DNA of 38,388 nt, from the NCBI GenBank assembly GCA_011174815.1, contig DUFF01000075.1, positions 1-38,388 of the forward strand, given 5' to 3'. Shown one piece after another: positions 37,160 through 38,388 of this stretch; the stretch's first letter is position 1, and each line of letters begins with the position of its first letter. The notes below the pieces were generated by a model, which was not told where the DNA came from, ran no database searches, and was given only the letters and a program-made list of their open reading frames with translations. Origin of the DNA: Dehalococcoidia bacterium. GTDB lineage: Bacteria; Chloroflexota; Dehalococcoidia; Dehalococcoidales; RBG-16-60-22. The position numbers were made by a program, and so were the translations under genes.

Positions 37160-38388
37160 ATGGCATTGGAAAACATCGCTCATGAACTGGCCGAAAGGCT
37201 CAAACAAGGCGCAGCTGATTATATTGAGGTGCGCCTTGAGGAGAGCCAGACCAGCCATATTACCTACCGGGGAAAAGAACTGGAATCGATTGGCAGGTCA
37301 GAGGCGGTAGGGGGAAATGTACGCGCCATGGTCAAGGGGGGCTGGGGTTTTGTCAGCTTCAACAGCCTGAAAGATTTGCCGGGCAGAGTTGAGATGGCCA
37401 TCAGGCAGGCCGGACTGGTTGGCCGCGAGAAGAGCCAGCTGGCGGCGGTGCCGCCGGTCGTTGACCGGGTACTGGCCGGAGTAGAAGGAAACCCCGTGGC
37501 CATACCCCTCGCCGAGAAGAAGGTGATGCTGGACGAGTACAATGAAATTATCTGGCGTAATCCCGAAATACAGACCGCCACCATCGGCTACGGGGACAGC
37601 CGCAAAAGGACTATCTTCCTGAGTTCGCTTGGCAGCCATATCGAACAGGAAAGGCTCGATATTACGCTGCGCGTCGCCGCGGTGGCCGCCCGCGATGGCG
37701 ACGTACAGCAGGCAGGGCTAAGTGTGGGTAGCCGTGGAGACCTTAAGCCAATCCGTCAGCTCCATCGGGAGGTGGAGCGCCTGTCGCGTCATGTCGTGGC
37801 GCTGCTCTCAGCGCCAAAGGCCAAAGGTGGGGAATACACGGTGGTCCTGGACCCGGTGCTGGCTGGTGTCTTTGTCCACGAGGCTTTCGGACATCTTTCT
37901 GAATCAGATTTCGTCTATGAGAACGAGCGCCTGCGGGAACTCATGACGCTGGGTAAACAGTTCGGCCGCCGGGAGCTCAACATCGTGGACACGGCCACGC
38001 TGCCCGGACTGCGCGGCAGCTACAAGTACGATGATGAAGGCGTGCCCGCTACCAGAACGTACCTCATCCGGGAGGGCAAACTGGTGGGGCGGCTTCACTC
38101 AAGGGAGACGGCGGCCAAGATGAAGGAACCGCCCACCGGCAATGCCCGCGCCGTAAGCTACCGCTACCCTCCCATCGTCCGTATGACCAATACCTTTATT
38201 GAGCCGGGCGAAGTGTCCTTTGCCGACATGATAAGCGATATCAAAGAGGGAATCTATGTCAAGAACTGGTATGGTGGCACCACCAGCATGGAGATGTTCA
38301 CCTTCTCCGCCGGCGAGGCGTATATGATTCGCAATGGCCAAATTGCCGAGGCGCTGCGACCGGTGGTGCTGACCGGCAACGTGTTTGA
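37160..38388 (+). CDS. tldD: TldD/PmbA family metalloprotease, 3' truncated by window end; absent from the ORF track
   Basis: My translation from ATG 37160: MALENIAHELAERLKQGAADYIEVRLEES...VHEAFGHLSESDF...(HExxxH-type motif)...VKNWYGGTTSMEMFTFSAGEAYMIRNGQIAEALRPVVLTGNVF with no stop before 38388. Confidence 0.9.
   Translation, partial: MALENIAHELAERLKQGAADYIEVRLEESQTSHITYRGKELESIGRSEAVGGNVRAMVKGGWGFVSFNSLKDLPGRVEMAIRQAGLVGREKSQLAAVPPVVDRVLAGVEGNPVAIPLAEKKVMLDEYNEIIWRNPEIQTATIGYGDSRKRTIFLSSLGSHIEQERLDITLRVAAVAARDGDVQQAGLSVGSRGDLKPIRQLHREVERLSRHVVALLSAPKAKGGEYTVVLDPVLAGVFVHEAFGHLSESDFVYENERLRELMTLGKQFGRRELNIVDTATLPGLRGSYKYDDEGVPATRTYLIREGKLVGRLHSRETAAKMKEPPTGNARAVSYRYPPIVRMTNTFIEPGEVSFADMISDIKEGIYVKNWYGGTTSMEMFTFSAGEAYMIRNGQIAEALRPVVLTGNVF

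Noticed and set aside
1-38388. CRISPR, tRNA/rRNA, transposase, phage or toxin-antitoxin/defence system
   Set aside because: I read all the intergenic spaces and the ORF translations and saw no repeat-spacer array, tRNA-like cloverleaf, transposase, integrase or defence-family motif. A tRNAscan-SE/CRISPR finder/HMM run would be decisive.

Overview
This 38.4 kb window is a dense bacterial chromosomal segment made almost entirely of housekeeping genes. It probably comes from a Dehalococcoidia-like Chloroflexota genome; that is an inference from gene content (mraZ-rsmH-ftsA-ftsZ with no mur/ftsI/ftsW genes, and a nuo operon without nuoEFG) and no search was run. Left to right it contains: a TrkA/TrkA/UspA/APC-permease operon divergent from a small HTH gene; def, priA, rplS, trmD and mogA-like genes; a minimal division cluster; rsmD-coaD-ferredoxin; a MarR/GbsR-HlyD-MacB-type efflux operon plus cvpA; leuS-proC; a tiny DUF5679-like zinc-ribbon gene that the ORF track missed; a SAM methyltransferase and two tandem MFS transporters; an 11-subunit nuo operon with a small DUF2007-like gene embedded in it; and the start of a tldD-like protease that runs off the window. 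I saw no rRNA, tRNA, CRISPR array, transposase or phage gene. I did not find a clearly new multi-gene defence or biosynthetic system. The best second-look items are a four-copy, 10-bp-phased TGG array at the mraZ promoter, back-to-back TTGACA promoters between the HTH gene and the transporter/Usp/TrkA operon, the long Glu-rich tail on bL19, the atypical FtsZ C-terminus, the gene embedded in nuo, and a palindrome in the marR promoter.
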